Origin: Chitinophaga pinensis
GTDB taxonomy: Bacteria > Bacteroidota > Bacteroidia > Chitinophagales > Chitinophagaceae
DNA length: 64,000 nt
Reading direction: 5' to 3'
Assembly (NCBI GenBank): GCA_945878115.1
Contig: CAMDVD010000005.1
Span: 33,789 to 97,788, forward strand
This document shows positions 1 to 8,736 of the stretch, piece by piece. Numbering within the stretch: position 1 is the stretch's first letter; each line of letters starts with the position of its first letter. A model generated the notes under the pieces. It saw only the letters and a list, made by a program, of their open reading frames with translations, was not told the origin of the DNA and ran no database searches. The position numbers and the translations under genes were made by a program.

Positions 1-1
1 G

Positions 2-310
2 GGTAAAGTTGGCTTGAAAGGAAAGGGTGGAAAAATGACGTATGAAATGAGTGGAGGTGAACAACAAAGAGTTGATATTGCTCGTGCATTATTGAATAAT
101 CCGAAGTTGATTTTGGCCGATGAACCAACCGGAAATTTAGATCCAGATACTTCCGATGAAATTATGTTGTTGTTGCATTCTATTTGCGCCGATTACGGAA
201 CAGCTATTATTATGGCAACTCATGATTATAGCATTATTCAAAAATTCCGTTCACGAATTATTCGCACCGAACATGGTAAAGTATTTGATAATGCTAGTGT
301 AACTTACTAA
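2..310 (+). CDS. ftsE: FtsE-like ABC transporter ATP-binding protein (C-terminal part, cut by window edge)
   Basis: The frame is open to the left edge, so only the C-terminal third of an ABC ATPase is present. Visible motifs are the ABC signature ([14 protein letters not shown]), Walker B with the catalytic glutamate ([12 protein letters not shown]) and the switch histidine (MATHD). The subtype match is FtsE: the DPDTSDEIM stretch after the D-loop and a short tail ending in HGKVFD are typical of Bacteroidota FtsE, which pairs with FtsX at the division site to control peptidoglycan hydrolases. A LolD-type exporter ATPase is the alternative. Its last 17 bases overlap the end of the convergent glycosyltransferase gene, so there is no room for a terminator between them. 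Confidence 0.75.
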   Translation, partial: GKVGLKGKGGKMTYEMSGGEQQRVDIARALLNNPKLILADEPTGNLDPDTSDEIMLLLHSICADYGTAIIMATHDYSIIQKFRSRIIRTEHGKVFDNASVTY

Positions 311-1409
311 TTATTTTCTGCGCATTTAATGCATTGGAAAAAGCTTGTAATAACTGTTTTCGTTTTTCTTTGTCTGCTTCTGTAAATGGTATTTTCATAT
401 ACATAGCAATTTGTTTTTTAAAATCATTCGCGTCATTTGCAAGTAACACTGCATCTTCTAAATCTGAACCAGTAAGCATTTCGGCGTTAGCAATACAATG
501 CCTTCCAGCAAAAAGGGCATGCAATAATTTCAATTTTAATCCGGTAGTTTGAAAGCTGGGCAATACATGAATGTGTGCATTGACTATCCATTCATTCAAT
601 TCGGAATCGCTTGGATTAGCAATAATTTGGATATTTTTAGATTGCAAGCGCATCAAATTTTTACTTGGATTCTTACCAGCAATCACCAAAGAAAAATCCG
701 TATTCGCAAAAACGTCTTGTATTAAAAATTGAGCTGCTTTTTCATTTTCAGCAATTTGTAAATTACCATGATACAAGCAATAATTTCCCTGACCTATTGC
801 AGAAATAACTTCTGAAAAAGGGTGAAATGCAGCAGTGTACATTACAGGTAGTTTTGGATAGAGATTTTGAAAAAAAGTGGTATCGTGTTTTGCAATGGGA
901 AATAAGCATTGTGCATGTTGTAAGGACTTTTCATAGACTGCCAATCGGTTGGATTCCCAAGCATAATAAATTTTTTTGAAAAGCTGTTTTGTGTTATTCG
1001 ACAACTGTGAATAATAGGCAGACTCCACATTGTGTGTACGAATCAATTTATGGCGTTTGTCTAATTTGGGGTCATTCAAAAAGTAAGTCGTATGTATGCC
1101 TTCAAATAAAATCGGCGCATCATCCATGCATAAATTTTTCAATAATTCTGGATGACATCTCGAAGAAACAATATAGGGTAAGGAAGCATGCAAGCCTCTC
1201 CAGCCAGTGGTTCTAGGGTAATAGAAAATTTTACTACAGTATTTTTTCAATGCTGTGTTGGGTTGTCTTTCGCCATATTGAAAACAATGTATAGTAATGT
1301 CCATACCCGCTTGGTGTAAAGCTTGTAAACGATAAAATGCATCTATCACGCCACCGTAATCTGCAGGAAAAGGAATGTCCCAAAAGACGATATGTAATTT
1401 ATTCTCCAA
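294..1409 (-). CDS. Glycosyltransferase family 4 protein
   Basis: A 371-residue cytoplasmic GT-B fold glycosyltransferase, probably transferring sugars from nucleotide donors onto a surface glycan. The N-terminus (HIVFWDIPFPADYGG) has the usual GT4 acceptor-domain opening with a small-residue loop after strand 1. The C-terminal half has a short donor-domain pattern (LYHGNL, then VIAGK and HVLPSFQTTGLKLKLLHAL), where the last segment stands in for the canonical E-x7-E loop and looks degenerate. It is last in a minus-strand operon of three genes, overlapping the next upstream gene by 11 bases, which suggests translational coupling. Donor and acceptor cannot be predicted. Confidence 0.8.
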   Translation of the reverse strand: MENKLHIVFWDIPFPADYGGVIDAFYRLQALHQAGMDITIHCFQYGERQPNTALKKYCSKIFYYPRTTGWRGLHASLPYIVSSRCHPELLKNLCMDDAPILFEGIHTTYFLNDPKLDKRHKLIRTHNVESAYYSQLSNNTKQLFKKIYYAWESNRLAVYEKSLQHAQCLFPIAKHDTTFFQNLYPKLPVMYTAAFHPFSEVISAIGQGNYCLYHGNLQIAENEKAAQFLIQDVFANTDFSLVIAGKNPSKNLMRLQSKNIQIIANPSDSELNEWIVNAHIHVLPSFQTTGLKLKLLHALFAGRHCIANAEMLTGSDLEDAVLLANDANDFKKQIAMYMKIPFTEADKEKRKQLLQAFSNALNAQKIISKLH

Positions 1410-2496
1410 GCAATTTTCTATATACGTGAATTAATTTTTTTTCTTCTTCTTGCCAACAATATACTTCTCGTGCGGCTAAACAATTTTGACGCATGGTGTC
1501 ATGTAAACTTTTATTTTGTAGTAAAGTATGGATGGCATTCACTAGCGTGGATTCATGGACATCTTCTACTAAAGTTGCGATTTGAAATTGCTTATTCACC
1601 TGTACATATTCAGGATAGGCAACACAAATTTGCGGTACACAAAAATGCATATAATCAAAGAAACGATTAGCCATAGAGAGGTAATTGCTTTTTCCTTGAT
1701 TGGTAAACAAGGTAATGCCAATATAGGCATTGCGCGTAAAAGCCTTGAGTGCATTGGGTTCGATATATCCTTTGCAAATTATTTTATCCTGTAGTTGATG
1801 CTGAATAATTAATGCTTTAGCCTGTTCGAAAAAATTTCCTTCTCCACAAATAATCAGTTTGCAATCAATGTGGTGCATAGCTGGTATAAGTGTTTCAAAG
1901 CTTCGCCCTTCATTCACTGCGCCTTGATATAAAATATATTTTTCTTTGCTAGGTTCAATAGTTAGTTTTTCTAAAATAGTTGCATTCCGCACCACTTCAT
2001 ATTGCACACCATATTTTGTATAAAATTCTTTGGCATAAAAATCGCCAATGGTATATCCGATAGGAAATTGTGGTACCGCATATTTTTCTATCCACGACCA
2101 GATTTTAAAAATCATTGGCCTCGATACAATTTCTTCCATTTCACAGAATAGTTCATGTGCATCATATACACGTTTCTTGTTACGGATTTTAGAAGCAAAT
2201 AAATTCGGTAAAATGGTATCTAAATCAATGGCGCAATACACATCTGTTTGTATAAAAAGCAGATAGAAAAACAAGCGAATATTGTATTCTATGTAAAATG
2301 GTTTTCCCTTTTCGAATAAACAAAATAGTCTTTTTTGTCTGAAGGATTTTTCTCTTAATGGGAGTGATTTATTTCTTTTTCTCCCAACTAATAATACCTC
2401 ATAACCTGCGACAGACAAGGAGTTGCAGATACGCATCATCCGTTGGTCGAAGTTTAAATCATTTGTGACGGTACACACAATTTTCTTTACTGCCAT
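1399..2496 (-). CDS. Glycosyltransferase family 4 protein
   Basis: A 365-residue GT-B glycosyltransferase. The N-terminus reads KIVCTVTNDLNFDQRMMRIC, a pattern shared by Bacteroidota polysaccharide GT4 enzymes. The donor half carries LYQGAVNEGRSFETLIPAM and KLIICGEGNFFEQAKALI, followed by a short GYIEPNALKAF segment before the nucleotide-binding loop. It is the middle gene of the minus-strand operon and overlaps both neighbours by about 10 bases. The context (formyltransferase upstream, another glycosyltransferase downstream) points to assembly of a modified surface glycan. The exact sugar specificity is unknown. Confidence 0.85.
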   Translation of the reverse strand: MAVKKIVCTVTNDLNFDQRMMRICNSLSVAGYEVLLVGRKRNKSLPLREKSFRQKRLFCLFEKGKPFYIEYNIRLFFYLLFIQTDVYCAIDLDTILPNLFASKIRNKKRVYDAHELFCEMEEIVSRPMIFKIWSWIEKYAVPQFPIGYTIGDFYAKEFYTKYGVQYEVVRNATILEKLTIEPSKEKYILYQGAVNEGRSFETLIPAMHHIDCKLIICGEGNFFEQAKALIIQHQLQDKIICKGYIEPNALKAFTRNAYIGITLFTNQGKSNYLSMANRFFDYMHFCVPQICVAYPEYVQVNKQFQIATLVEDVHESTLVNAIHTLLQNKSLHDTMRQNCLAAREVYCWQEEEKKLIHVYRKLLGE

Positions 2497-3233
2497 GTGG
2501 TACTAAAATATATTTTTTGATCTCCTATCCAAGTGTATGGTGGTTCGAAACCAGGCATATAGGTCGCTCTAATATGTCTATCCATTTTATCTGCGTCCCA
2601 ATGTAAGTCTATGTTTTTAATCGTTTGTATTTCTTTTCTATAATGCATCGAAGTTCCTCGAGTTGCAAGGTATGTTTCTTGCGGAATCGCTACATAATTT
2701 CTTTTCACTATTTGTGCCAAACTGGATTTGAATAATTGCAAAGACGCTGCATAAGTGAGTAGATACAATTGATTTACCCAGCATTTGTTAGGTATCGGAA
2801 ATCTTGCTTCAAACAATATGTCGCCGTGATCTATGCGTTCATCCATTTGATGAATGGTGCACCCAAATTCTTTTGCATCGTCCAAAATAGCAAATGAAAA
2901 TTGATTACAGCCTCTGTATTCTGGCAATGGTGCCATGTGTAAATTGAATGCCAAAATATTTGCTTGCTCAATATTTTCTTTTTTTAAAATTTCATGATAT
3001 TGAACCGAACAAATAAAATCAGCTTTTGGCATGTCAGCCAATGTTTCAAAAATAGGAATATGATTTGCAACGGCCAATTCTTTTATGCTCAAGGATTTGT
3101 CAAATGTCGGATTGTCATTGCTAAGTATGCCAAGAATGTCTAATTGTAGGTCATTGCTTTGTTCTATTAAAAATTGAAGACAAGCGTAGCCTATTGGTTT
3201 AGAACCTAAAAAGAGTATAGACTGTTTTTTCAT
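2487..3233 (-). CDS. Formyltransferase family protein, probably acting on an amino sugar
   Basis: A protein of about 248 residues of the methionyl-tRNA/GART formyltransferase fold, which moves a formyl group from N10-formyltetrahydrofolate to an amine. The catalytic triad region is visible: the Asn/His segment NLHMAPLPEYRG corresponds to the family's N-x-HPSLLPxYRG, and the Asp lies in IDHGDILFEARF. It is much shorter than tRNA formyltransferase (about 310 residues) and lacks its C-terminal tRNA-binding domain. With glycosyltransferases on both sides it more likely formylates a nucleotide-linked amino sugar. I chose the ATG at 3233 (MKKQSILFLGS) rather than the longer frame from 3272, because the family core starts there and this leaves 40 bases for divergent promoters. 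Confidence 0.8.
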   Translation of the reverse strand: MKKQSILFLGSKPIGYACLQFLIEQSNDLQLDILGILSNDNPTFDKSLSIKELAVANHIPIFETLADMPKADFICSVQYHEILKKENIEQANILAFNLHMAPLPEYRGCNQFSFAILDDAKEFGCTIHQMDERIDHGDILFEARFPIPNKCWVNQLYLLTYAASLQLFKSSLAQIVKRNYVAIPQETYLATRGTSMHYRKEIQTIKNIDLHWDADKMDRHIRATYMPGFEPPYTWIGDQKIYFSTTWQ

Positions 3234-3273
3234 CGGGTAAAAATAATCAACTATTTTAGTTATTTTCGACACC

Positions 3274-4464
3274 TTGAAAATACTTATCCTAACTGCTAGA
3301 ATTCCTTATCCACTTAGAGATGGTGGTTCTATTGCTATGAACCAAACTATAGAAGGCTATCTGGAACAAGGTTGCGATGTGAGCTTATTGGCTATGAATA
3401 CGTCTAGGCACTGGGTTGAAGAAACGTCCTTGCCGGAAATGTATAGTCAATTAAAACATTTTAAGACGGTATATGTGAAGACGGATATCAATCCATTACT
3501 TGCATTTATTAATTTATTTTCAGACAAGTCCTATAATCTATCCAGATTTGTCAACAAACAATTTGAACAAGCTTTATTTGAGTTGTTGCAACAGGAAGAA
3601 TTTGATATCATTCAATTTGAAAGTATTTATGTCTCCTCTTACTTAGCGGTTGCCAGAAAGTATTCAGAAGCTAAATGTTATTGCCGAGTTCATAATATTG
3701 AACATTTTATTTGGCAAGGACTTGCTGATCACGAGAAGTCATTTTTAAAAAGAAAGTATTTACTTTTATTAACCACGAGATTGAAAGCTTATGAATTGGA
3801 TATACTCACGAAATTTGATTTGTTACTTCCTATTTCTAAAACAGAGGAGCACTTTTTAATCAGCAATAAAATTAATAATTGTTATTACTTGCCATTTGGT
3901 GTTGCTGAATCTAGTCCACTTCCTGCAGTTAGTTTTGAGGCGAATTCGTGTTACCATATTGGTAGTATGGATTGGGCGCCAAATATGGAAGGTATACTTT
4001 GGTTTTTGGAAAATGTTTGGAGTAAAATGGAATTGGAATCTTCGGATATCAAATTTTATTTGGCAGGGAAAAATATGCCACAAACTCTTTTTGCAAAAGG
4101 GAATGCGCGATTAATTATACTCGGTGAAATTGAAGATATTGTTGCGTTTAGTACGGAAAAAAATATTATGATAGTTCCCTTGCTTTCAGGCGCTGGTATA
4201 CGAATCAAAATTATAGAGGCCATGGCATTGGGTAAAACAATTGTCACTACAACTGTTGGTATTGCTGGCATTGATGCCGTTCATGGCGAACATATTTTGA
4301 TTGCTGACACAGCAGAAGAATTTATACAGCAAATACATTTTTGTTTTGAGCAACCTGAAAAAGCGAAAGGGATTGGAAAAAATGCCCAGCAATTTGTGCG
4401 AAGATATTTTTTAAAACAAAAAATATATAGTGACCTGATTCAACATTTTATAGCATTGAAATAA
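3274..4464 (+). CDS. Glycosyltransferase family 4 protein
   Basis: A 396-residue GT-B glycosyltransferase starting with TTG. The N-terminus ILTARIPYPLRDGGSIAMNQ is the typical Bacteroidota opening with a Gly-rich acceptor loop. The C-terminal half has HIGSMDWAPNMEGI, FYLAGKNMP and IVPLLSGAGIRIKIIEAMAL, the last being the well-kept donor-binding loop (G-x-G-I-R-x-K-I-x-E-A). It is divergent from the formyltransferase gene, 40 bases away, and is followed after four bases by a second glycosyltransferase, so the two form one operon. The protein resembles the PEP-CTERM/EpsH-associated sugar transferase type, but I cannot tell donor or acceptor. Confidence 0.87.
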   Translation: MKILILTARIPYPLRDGGSIAMNQTIEGYLEQGCDVSLLAMNTSRHWVEETSLPEMYSQLKHFKTVYVKTDINPLLAFINLFSDKSYNLSRFVNKQFEQALFELLQQEEFDIIQFESIYVSSYLAVARKYSEAKCYCRVHNIEHFIWQGLADHEKSFLKRKYLLLLTTRLKAYELDILTKFDLLLPISKTEEHFLISNKINNCYYLPFGVAESSPLPAVSFEANSCYHIGSMDWAPNMEGILWFLENVWSKMELESSDIKFYLAGKNMPQTLFAKGNARLIILGEIEDIVAFSTEKNIMIVPLLSGAGIRIKIIEAMALGKTIVTTTVGIAGIDAVHGEHILIADTAEEFIQQIHFCFEQPEKAKGIGKNAQQFVRRYFLKQKIYSDLIQHFIALK

Positions 4465-4468
4465 TCCT

Positions 4469-5629
4469 GTGGTACGAAAAAAAATAGCTATCCTTTTATC
4501 TCGGTTTCCTTTTCCATTAGACAAGGGAGATAAATTGCGTGCTTACCATCAAATCGAATTTATAGCTCAACATCATGATGTGTATTTGTATACTTTGACA
4601 GAGGAAAATATCGCAGCAGAATGGGTGAATGAACTAAAGCCATTTTGTCGAGAGGTGAAAATTTATAGATTGAATAAGTTGCAAATATTTATACAATCTT
4701 TTGTAGCAATTTGTAAAGGCTATCCATTGCAAGTAGGTTATTTTTTTTCACCTACTATACAAAGAACAATGCAGCAAGATATTTTGGAAGTGAACCCAGA
4801 TACCATCTATTGTCAACTTTCTCGAATGGCATTGTATGCGAATGGTTTACCTTATCGGAAAGTTATTGATTTTCAAGATGCATTTTCTATGAATTATGCT
4901 AGGATTCAAAAACAAGAGAGTGGGATTAAAAAAGTATTTTATGCTTGGGAAAGTAAGCGCATGCAATCCTTTGAAAAGTTGATGCTGCAAAGGTTTGAGG
5001 CTTGTACTATTATTTCTGCGTTTGACAAAGCAAATATTAGTATCCAGCCGAATAAGTTAGAAGTAGTTGCCAATGGGGTAGATAATAATTACTTCAAACC
5101 TAAGCAATCGGATAAGAAATATGATATTTTATTTTTAGGGAATTTGTCTTATTTGCCTAACAAAAATGCGGTTCAATATTTGGTTGAAAAAATAATGCCT
5201 CTTCTAACCCAAAGAAAAGCGAACATAAAAGTGAATATCGCAGGTGGTAGTACTTTATCGGAAAATAGCAGAATGAATACACCACAAATAAATTATAGTG
5301 GATGGGTAAAGGATAGCAGAGTTGCTTACGCTGAAACTGTTCTTTTTGTTGCTCCTCTTTTTACTGGAGCAGGATTGCAAAATAAATTATTGGAAGCGAT
5401 GAGTATGGGAATTCCGTGCATTGCTACTTCTATTGCCAACGCATCTTTGCATGCCAAGCCAAATGAAGAAATCATGATCGCGGATGATGCAGAGGCCTTT
5501 GTTGATTATATTATTTATTTGTTGGAGAATGAAGAAAAACGCCGACAATTACAAGTCAATGCTACTAAATTTATACAAGACAATTATACTTGGGAAAGTG
5601 TCAATCAAAGATTGTTGGCATGTTTGTGA
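4469..5629 (+). CDS. Glycosyltransferase family 4 protein
   Basis: A 386-residue GT-B glycosyltransferase starting at GTG, four bases after the preceding gene. The N-terminus (AILLSRFPFPLDKGDKLRAY) and the donor loop (VAPLFTGAGLQNKLLEAMSM) are strong GT4 signatures, and VVANGVDNNYF is the usual segment before the donor domain. It also resembles the TIGR03087-type sugar transferases of exopolysaccharide systems. It is probably translated together with the upstream glycosyltransferase. Both would act in sequence on the same glycan in the cytoplasm. The end of the operon is marked by a low-complexity repeat rather than a clear terminator. Confidence 0.88.
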   Translation: MVRKKIAILLSRFPFPLDKGDKLRAYHQIEFIAQHHDVYLYTLTEENIAAEWVNELKPFCREVKIYRLNKLQIFIQSFVAICKGYPLQVGYFFSPTIQRTMQQDILEVNPDTIYCQLSRMALYANGLPYRKVIDFQDAFSMNYARIQKQESGIKKVFYAWESKRMQSFEKLMLQRFEACTIISAFDKANISIQPNKLEVVANGVDNNYFKPKQSDKKYDILFLGNLSYLPNKNAVQYLVEKIMPLLTQRKANIKVNIAGGSTLSENSRMNTPQINYSGWVKDSRVAYAETVLFVAPLFTGAGLQNKLLEAMSMGIPCIATSIANASLHAKPNEEIMIADDAEAFVDYIIYLLENEEKRRQLQVNATKFIQDNYTWESVNQRLLACL

Positions 5630-5636
5630 ATGGGGT

Positions 5637-5708
5637 AAGGCGTAAGGTGCAAGGGTTGGTCTCATCTCGCAACTCACTTCTCACATCTCACTACTCACTA
5701 CTCAATAC
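5637..5708. repeat. Low-complexity intergenic word repeat
   Basis: The spacer is made of short repeated words: GTAAGGCGTAAGG, then runs of CTCAC-TACT-CACTACT. The same words recur at 24541-24600, and GTAAGTCGTAAGTCG occurs at 41467-41482, so this is a dispersed family and not ordinary spacer. No gene or terminator can be seen in it. Confidence 0.55.
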
Positions 5709-5711
5709 TGT

Positions 5712-6185
5712 CTACTTAGTCAAATGCTTGTGTTGAGTGAAGTATAATATTGGAAAGACTAAAGCCAATACCAACCCAACCAAATTTTTCCAATCATGGA
5801 AATACCCAGATCCAAGTATAATGACACTACTTAATAATGGAAGTAATTCACCAATGACGTAGAGGATAAAGCCCATTTTATTTAATTTTCGCATCAGCAT
5901 AGCACCTACAAAACAAAGTATGATACCTACAAATGCAATCAACATAATTGTTGTAGTATTTGCACAAATCAATTTTAATTGATCCAATTCTTCTTCTTTC
6001 ATTTTACCCGTTTCTTCTATGGTATCTATGAATTTACAACCTAGTGGTAGCATGAAAGTAGAAATCGCACCTAGTCCACATCCGATGAAAGTCAGGATAG
6101 TCAAGATATTGAGCATAGTAGGTAACTGTTTGCTTGGATAATCTGACACATTACTTGTGTCTTGCATTTCTTGAATGTCTGACAT
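5712..6185 (-). CDS. Hypothetical membrane protein with about four transmembrane segments
   Basis: A 157-residue protein that I do not recognise. A hydrophilic N-terminus of about 22 residues is followed by four hydrophobic stretches (around residues 24-47, 76-97, 104-122 and 130-150). A charged segment of about 20 residues (ETGKMKEEELDQLK) lies between the first and second. This is the layout of many small Bacteroidota inner-membrane proteins of unknown role. It stands alone, convergent with the glycosyltransferase operon and divergent from the GT2 gene. Confidence 0.6.
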   Translation of the reverse strand: MSDIQEMQDTSNVSDYPSKQLPTMLNILTILTFIGCGLGAISTFMLPLGCKFIDTIEETGKMKEEELDQLKLICANTTTIMLIAFVGIILCFVGAMLMRKLNKMGFILYVIGELLPLLSSVIILGSGYFHDWKNLVGLVLALVFPILYFTQHKHLTK

Positions 6186-6416
6186 TGTTTTTAATTTTAT
6201 GCTGAAGAAAAAAATTTGAGATTATAAATATAGATAAAATAATGGAACGCAAAATTATTTGCAAACAAATTTTCAGCTCTACATATTGGATATGCAATTC
6301 GAGTAATAACAGTCACAAATATTTTGATGGAAAATAGACCATGGCATATTATCAAAGCATTAATTTTTTTTGCCAAAAATCAACACTTACTTTCGCACTC
6401 TTATCTGTAAGCCTAC

Positions 6417-7139
6417 ATGTTGTATCCTTTTGTCAGTCTTGTCATTCCTTGTTATAATGAGGCCGAACGTGTTCCTTTATTATTCTCAGGCTTGCAAGAA
6501 TTTAAACAAGCCTGGTTAGGGGAAATGGAAGTGATTTTAGTAGATGATGGAAGTACCGATGCAACAGCCAATGGTATACAAACACATCCTATTTTCATCG
6601 CTCTGCAAAGTGAACATAAAATACATTTGATTCAACAAAAAAATCAAGGAAAAGGTGCAGGATTAAAGGCAGGTGTACAATTAGCAAAGGGCGATTTTGT
6701 ATTGACATTGGATGCTGATATGGCAACGCGACCAATTGAATTGTTGAACTGGTTGCAATGGAAGGAGACATTTAGTATGCGAGAAATATTGATAGGTTCA
6801 CGCGAATTGAAAACTTCAGATGTGAAAGATTTAGACCATCGAAAATGGATTGGTAACGTTTTTAATTTAATCATTCAAAAGCTTACCCATTTGGCCATTC
6901 AAGATACACAATGTGGATTTAAATTGTATCCCATGGCTATAGCAAAACCTCTTTTCGAAAATCTACAAACAACAGGATGGGCGCATGATGTAGAACTATT
7001 GGTAAAAGCAAAAAGAATGGGATGTCAAATTGTGGAAATGCCAATTACCTGGAAAGCAATACCAGGAAGTAAAATAAATATTTGGAAAGATAGTATTATC
7101 ATGTTTTTTGAAGTGCTCAGAATATCCAGAATGAAATAA
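6417..7139 (+). CDS. Glycosyltransferase family 2 protein (dolichyl/polyprenyl-phosphate sugar transferase type)
   Basis: A 240-residue GT-A fold enzyme. It has the nucleotide-binding start VSLVIPCYNEAERVP, the substrate motif VDDGSTDAT, the metal-binding DAD in LTLDADMA, and a late QCGFKLY segment. This combination matches the eukaryotic-type dolichyl-phosphate beta-glucosyltransferase (ALG5/DPG) subgroup. In bacteria these enzymes are predicted to load a sugar onto a polyprenyl phosphate. There is no membrane segment in the sequence. It lies 16-55 bases upstream of hflX, depending on the hflX start. Confidence 0.85.
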   Translation: MLYPFVSLVIPCYNEAERVPLLFSGLQEFKQAWLGEMEVILVDDGSTDATANGIQTHPIFIALQSEHKIHLIQQKNQGKGAGLKAGVQLAKGDFVLTLDADMATRPIELLNWLQWKETFSMREILIGSRELKTSDVKDLDHRKWIGNVFNLIIQKLTHLAIQDTQCGFKLYPMAIAKPLFENLQTTGWAHDVELLVKAKRMGCQIVEMPITWKAIPGSKINIWKDSIIMFFEVLRISRMK

Positions 7140-7194
7140 TATTTGCTTCTCCAGTTTGTTCATCTTACTTTTATCTCAAACCAATTCGAATACT

Positions 7195-8385
7195 TTGATA
7201 GAAAAAAAAATACAATCCGAAAATGAAGTCCGTGCGATATTAGCTGGATGGTTACCACAAGGCAAAACAGAAGCCCATATAACAGAGTACTTAGATGAAC
7301 TTTCCTTTCTGGCAGAAACAGCTGGAGCAATAGAAGTCAAGCGATTTTATCAAAAGCTGGACCATCCTGATAGTAGAACTTTCTTAGGTAAAGGAAAATT
7401 AGAAGAGATTAGAAAATATATCAGTAGTAACGCCATCGATTTAGTTATTTTTGATGATGAATTATCGGGCTCACAATTGCTCAATATCGAAGATGTATTG
7501 AAATGTAAAATCATAGATCGAAGCGATTTGATTTTAGATATTTTTGCTTCAAGAGCCAAGACAGCGCAGGCTAAGGTGCAAGTTGAATTGGCACAATACC
7601 AATATATTTTACCTCGTTTGAAAGGGATGTGGAAACATCTGGAAAGACAAGGTGGAGGTATTGGATCAAGAGGTCCAGGTGAAACGGAAATTGAAACAGA
7701 TAGACGTATCGTTAAGGATAAAATTTCTTTATTGAGAAAGCGACTTCTAGAGATTGATAAACAATCGCAAACCCAACGGAAAGAACGTGGCGAATTTATT
7801 CGTGTTTCCCTAGTTGGTTATACGAATGTTGGCAAATCGACACTCATGCAAATCATTAGTAAATCTGAAGCATTTGCGGAAAATAAACTCTTCGCAACAG
7901 TAGATACAACAACCAGAAAAGTAGTATTTGAGCGTACGCCATTTCTATTGAGTGATACAGTAGGCTTCATTCGTAAGTTGCCGCATCATTTGGTGGAGAG
8001 TTTCAAAAGTACATTAGACGAAGTACGTGAAGCGGATATCTTATTACATGTTGTTGATATATCGCATCCGCAATATGAAGACCAAATCGCTGTGGTGAAA
8101 AATACTTTACATGAATTAAAGGCAGATGATAAGCCAACTTTATTGGTATTTAATAAAATGGATTTATACGAAAAAAATACGTTTGATGAATGGTTGGATG
8201 ATGAAGTAAAACAAGATTTGATGGGCCAATTGAAAAAACATTGGAACAATGAAACCCAACATAATACAGTATTTGTATCCGCAACAGAAAAACAAAACAT
8301 AGAAGGATTACGCACATCAATACTGGATAAAGTGCGTGAAATGTATGGCATACGCTATCCATATAAAACTAGTTTTTATGAATAA
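7195..8385 (+). CDS. hflX: GTPase HflX
   Basis: A ribosome-associated GTPase that splits stalled or stress-inactivated 70S ribosomes. The HflX N-terminal domain ends in the glycine-rich family signature GGIGSRGPGETEIETDRR. The G domain follows with G1 (GYTNVGKST), G3 (DTVGF) and G4 (NKMD). Length is normal, about 396 residues. The open frame reaches back to a TTG at 7156, but the first 13 residues from there do not look like HflX. A second TTG at 7195 gives MIEKKIQSENEVRAILAGW, which fits the family start better. It lies just upstream of tRNA-Asn, which has its own promoter. Confidence 0.95.
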   Translation: MIEKKIQSENEVRAILAGWLPQGKTEAHITEYLDELSFLAETAGAIEVKRFYQKLDHPDSRTFLGKGKLEEIRKYISSNAIDLVIFDDELSGSQLLNIEDVLKCKIIDRSDLILDIFASRAKTAQAKVQVELAQYQYILPRLKGMWKHLERQGGGIGSRGPGETEIETDRRIVKDKISLLRKRLLEIDKQSQTQRKERGEFIRVSLVGYTNVGKSTLMQIISKSEAFAENKLFATVDTTTRKVVFERTPFLLSDTVGFIRKLPHHLVESFKSTLDEVREADILLHVVDISHPQYEDQIAVVKNTLHELKADDKPTLLVFNKMDLYEKNTFDEWLDDEVKQDLMGQLKKHWNNETQHNTVFVSATEKQNIEGLRTSILDKVREMYGIRYPYKTSFYE

Positions 8386-8429
8386 TCCACTAACAATTTT
8401 AGAGAAGTAATTATTTTTTAGAAAAATAG

Positions 8430-8459
8430 TTGGTAGATTTCATTTTTTGGCTATTTTTG
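8430..8459 (+). promoter_or_regulatory. Bacteroidota-type promoter for tRNA-Asn
   Basis: TTGG at 8430 (-33 element) is followed after 19 bases by TATTTTTG at 8452-8459, which matches the Bacteroidota -7 consensus TAnnTTTG. The tRNA begins 16 bases downstream, leaving a short leader. Confidence 0.6.
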
Positions 8460-8474
8460 CGCTCCAATTGACAC

Positions 8475-8548
8475 TCTTCCTTAGCTCAGTTGGTTAGAGC
8501 ATCTGACTGTTAATCAGAGGGTCTCTGGTTCAAGTCCAGAAGGGAGAG
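8475..8548 (+). tRNA. tRNA-Asn (anticodon GTT)
   Basis: The 74-base sequence folds as a complete cloverleaf. The acceptor pairs TCTTCCT with AGGGAGA, with one G-T pair. The D stem is GCTC/GAGC. The anticodon stem TCTGA/TCAGA carries loop CTGTTAA with GTT at its centre. The T stem is TCTGG/CCAGA with loop TTCAAGT, and the discriminator is G. CCA is not encoded. Its 3' half is the integration site of the downstream element, and the present 3' half is the copy brought in or restored by that element, so function is preserved. Confidence 0.97.
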
Positions 8549-8549
8549 C
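8502..8549 (+). repeat. attL: 48-bp direct repeat inside the tRNA-Asn 3' half
   Basis: These 48 bases, from the anticodon stem to just past the discriminator, recur without mismatch at 14665-14712. The identity stops abruptly on both sides. It is the left attachment core of the integrated element. Confidence 0.93.
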
Positions 8550-8558
8550 AGACTAGCA

Positions 8559-8590
8559 AAGGGTTTCAAGCAATTGAGACCCTTTTTTTT
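8559..8590 (+). terminator. Intrinsic terminator after tRNA-Asn (element side)
   Basis: AAGGGTTTC pairs with GAGACCCTT across an 8-base loop and is followed by a run of T. It lies inside the element, so the element supplies its own terminator to the rebuilt tRNA gene. Confidence 0.85.
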
Positions 8591-8594
8591 ATTC

Positions 8595-8616
8595 CATTTG
8601 CATAAAATTTGCATAA
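8595..8616 (+). repeat. Left copy of 22-bp repeat, likely integrase arm site
   Basis: The core ATTTGCATAAAATTTGCAT is itself a tandem of the word ATTTGCATAA. The same 22 bases occur in the same orientation at 14527-14548, near the other end of the element. Position and symmetry fit tyrosine-integrase arm-type binding sites. Confidence 0.6.
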
Positions 8617-8736
8617 AAAGTAGGTGTATTTTATTCGTAGTAATCATTTGAGAAGTATCCTTTTCCAACTATGAAATAGTTTACCTAATATGATATTTCT
8701 TAAAATAATTTTATATCTTACTTCAAAATTTAAACT

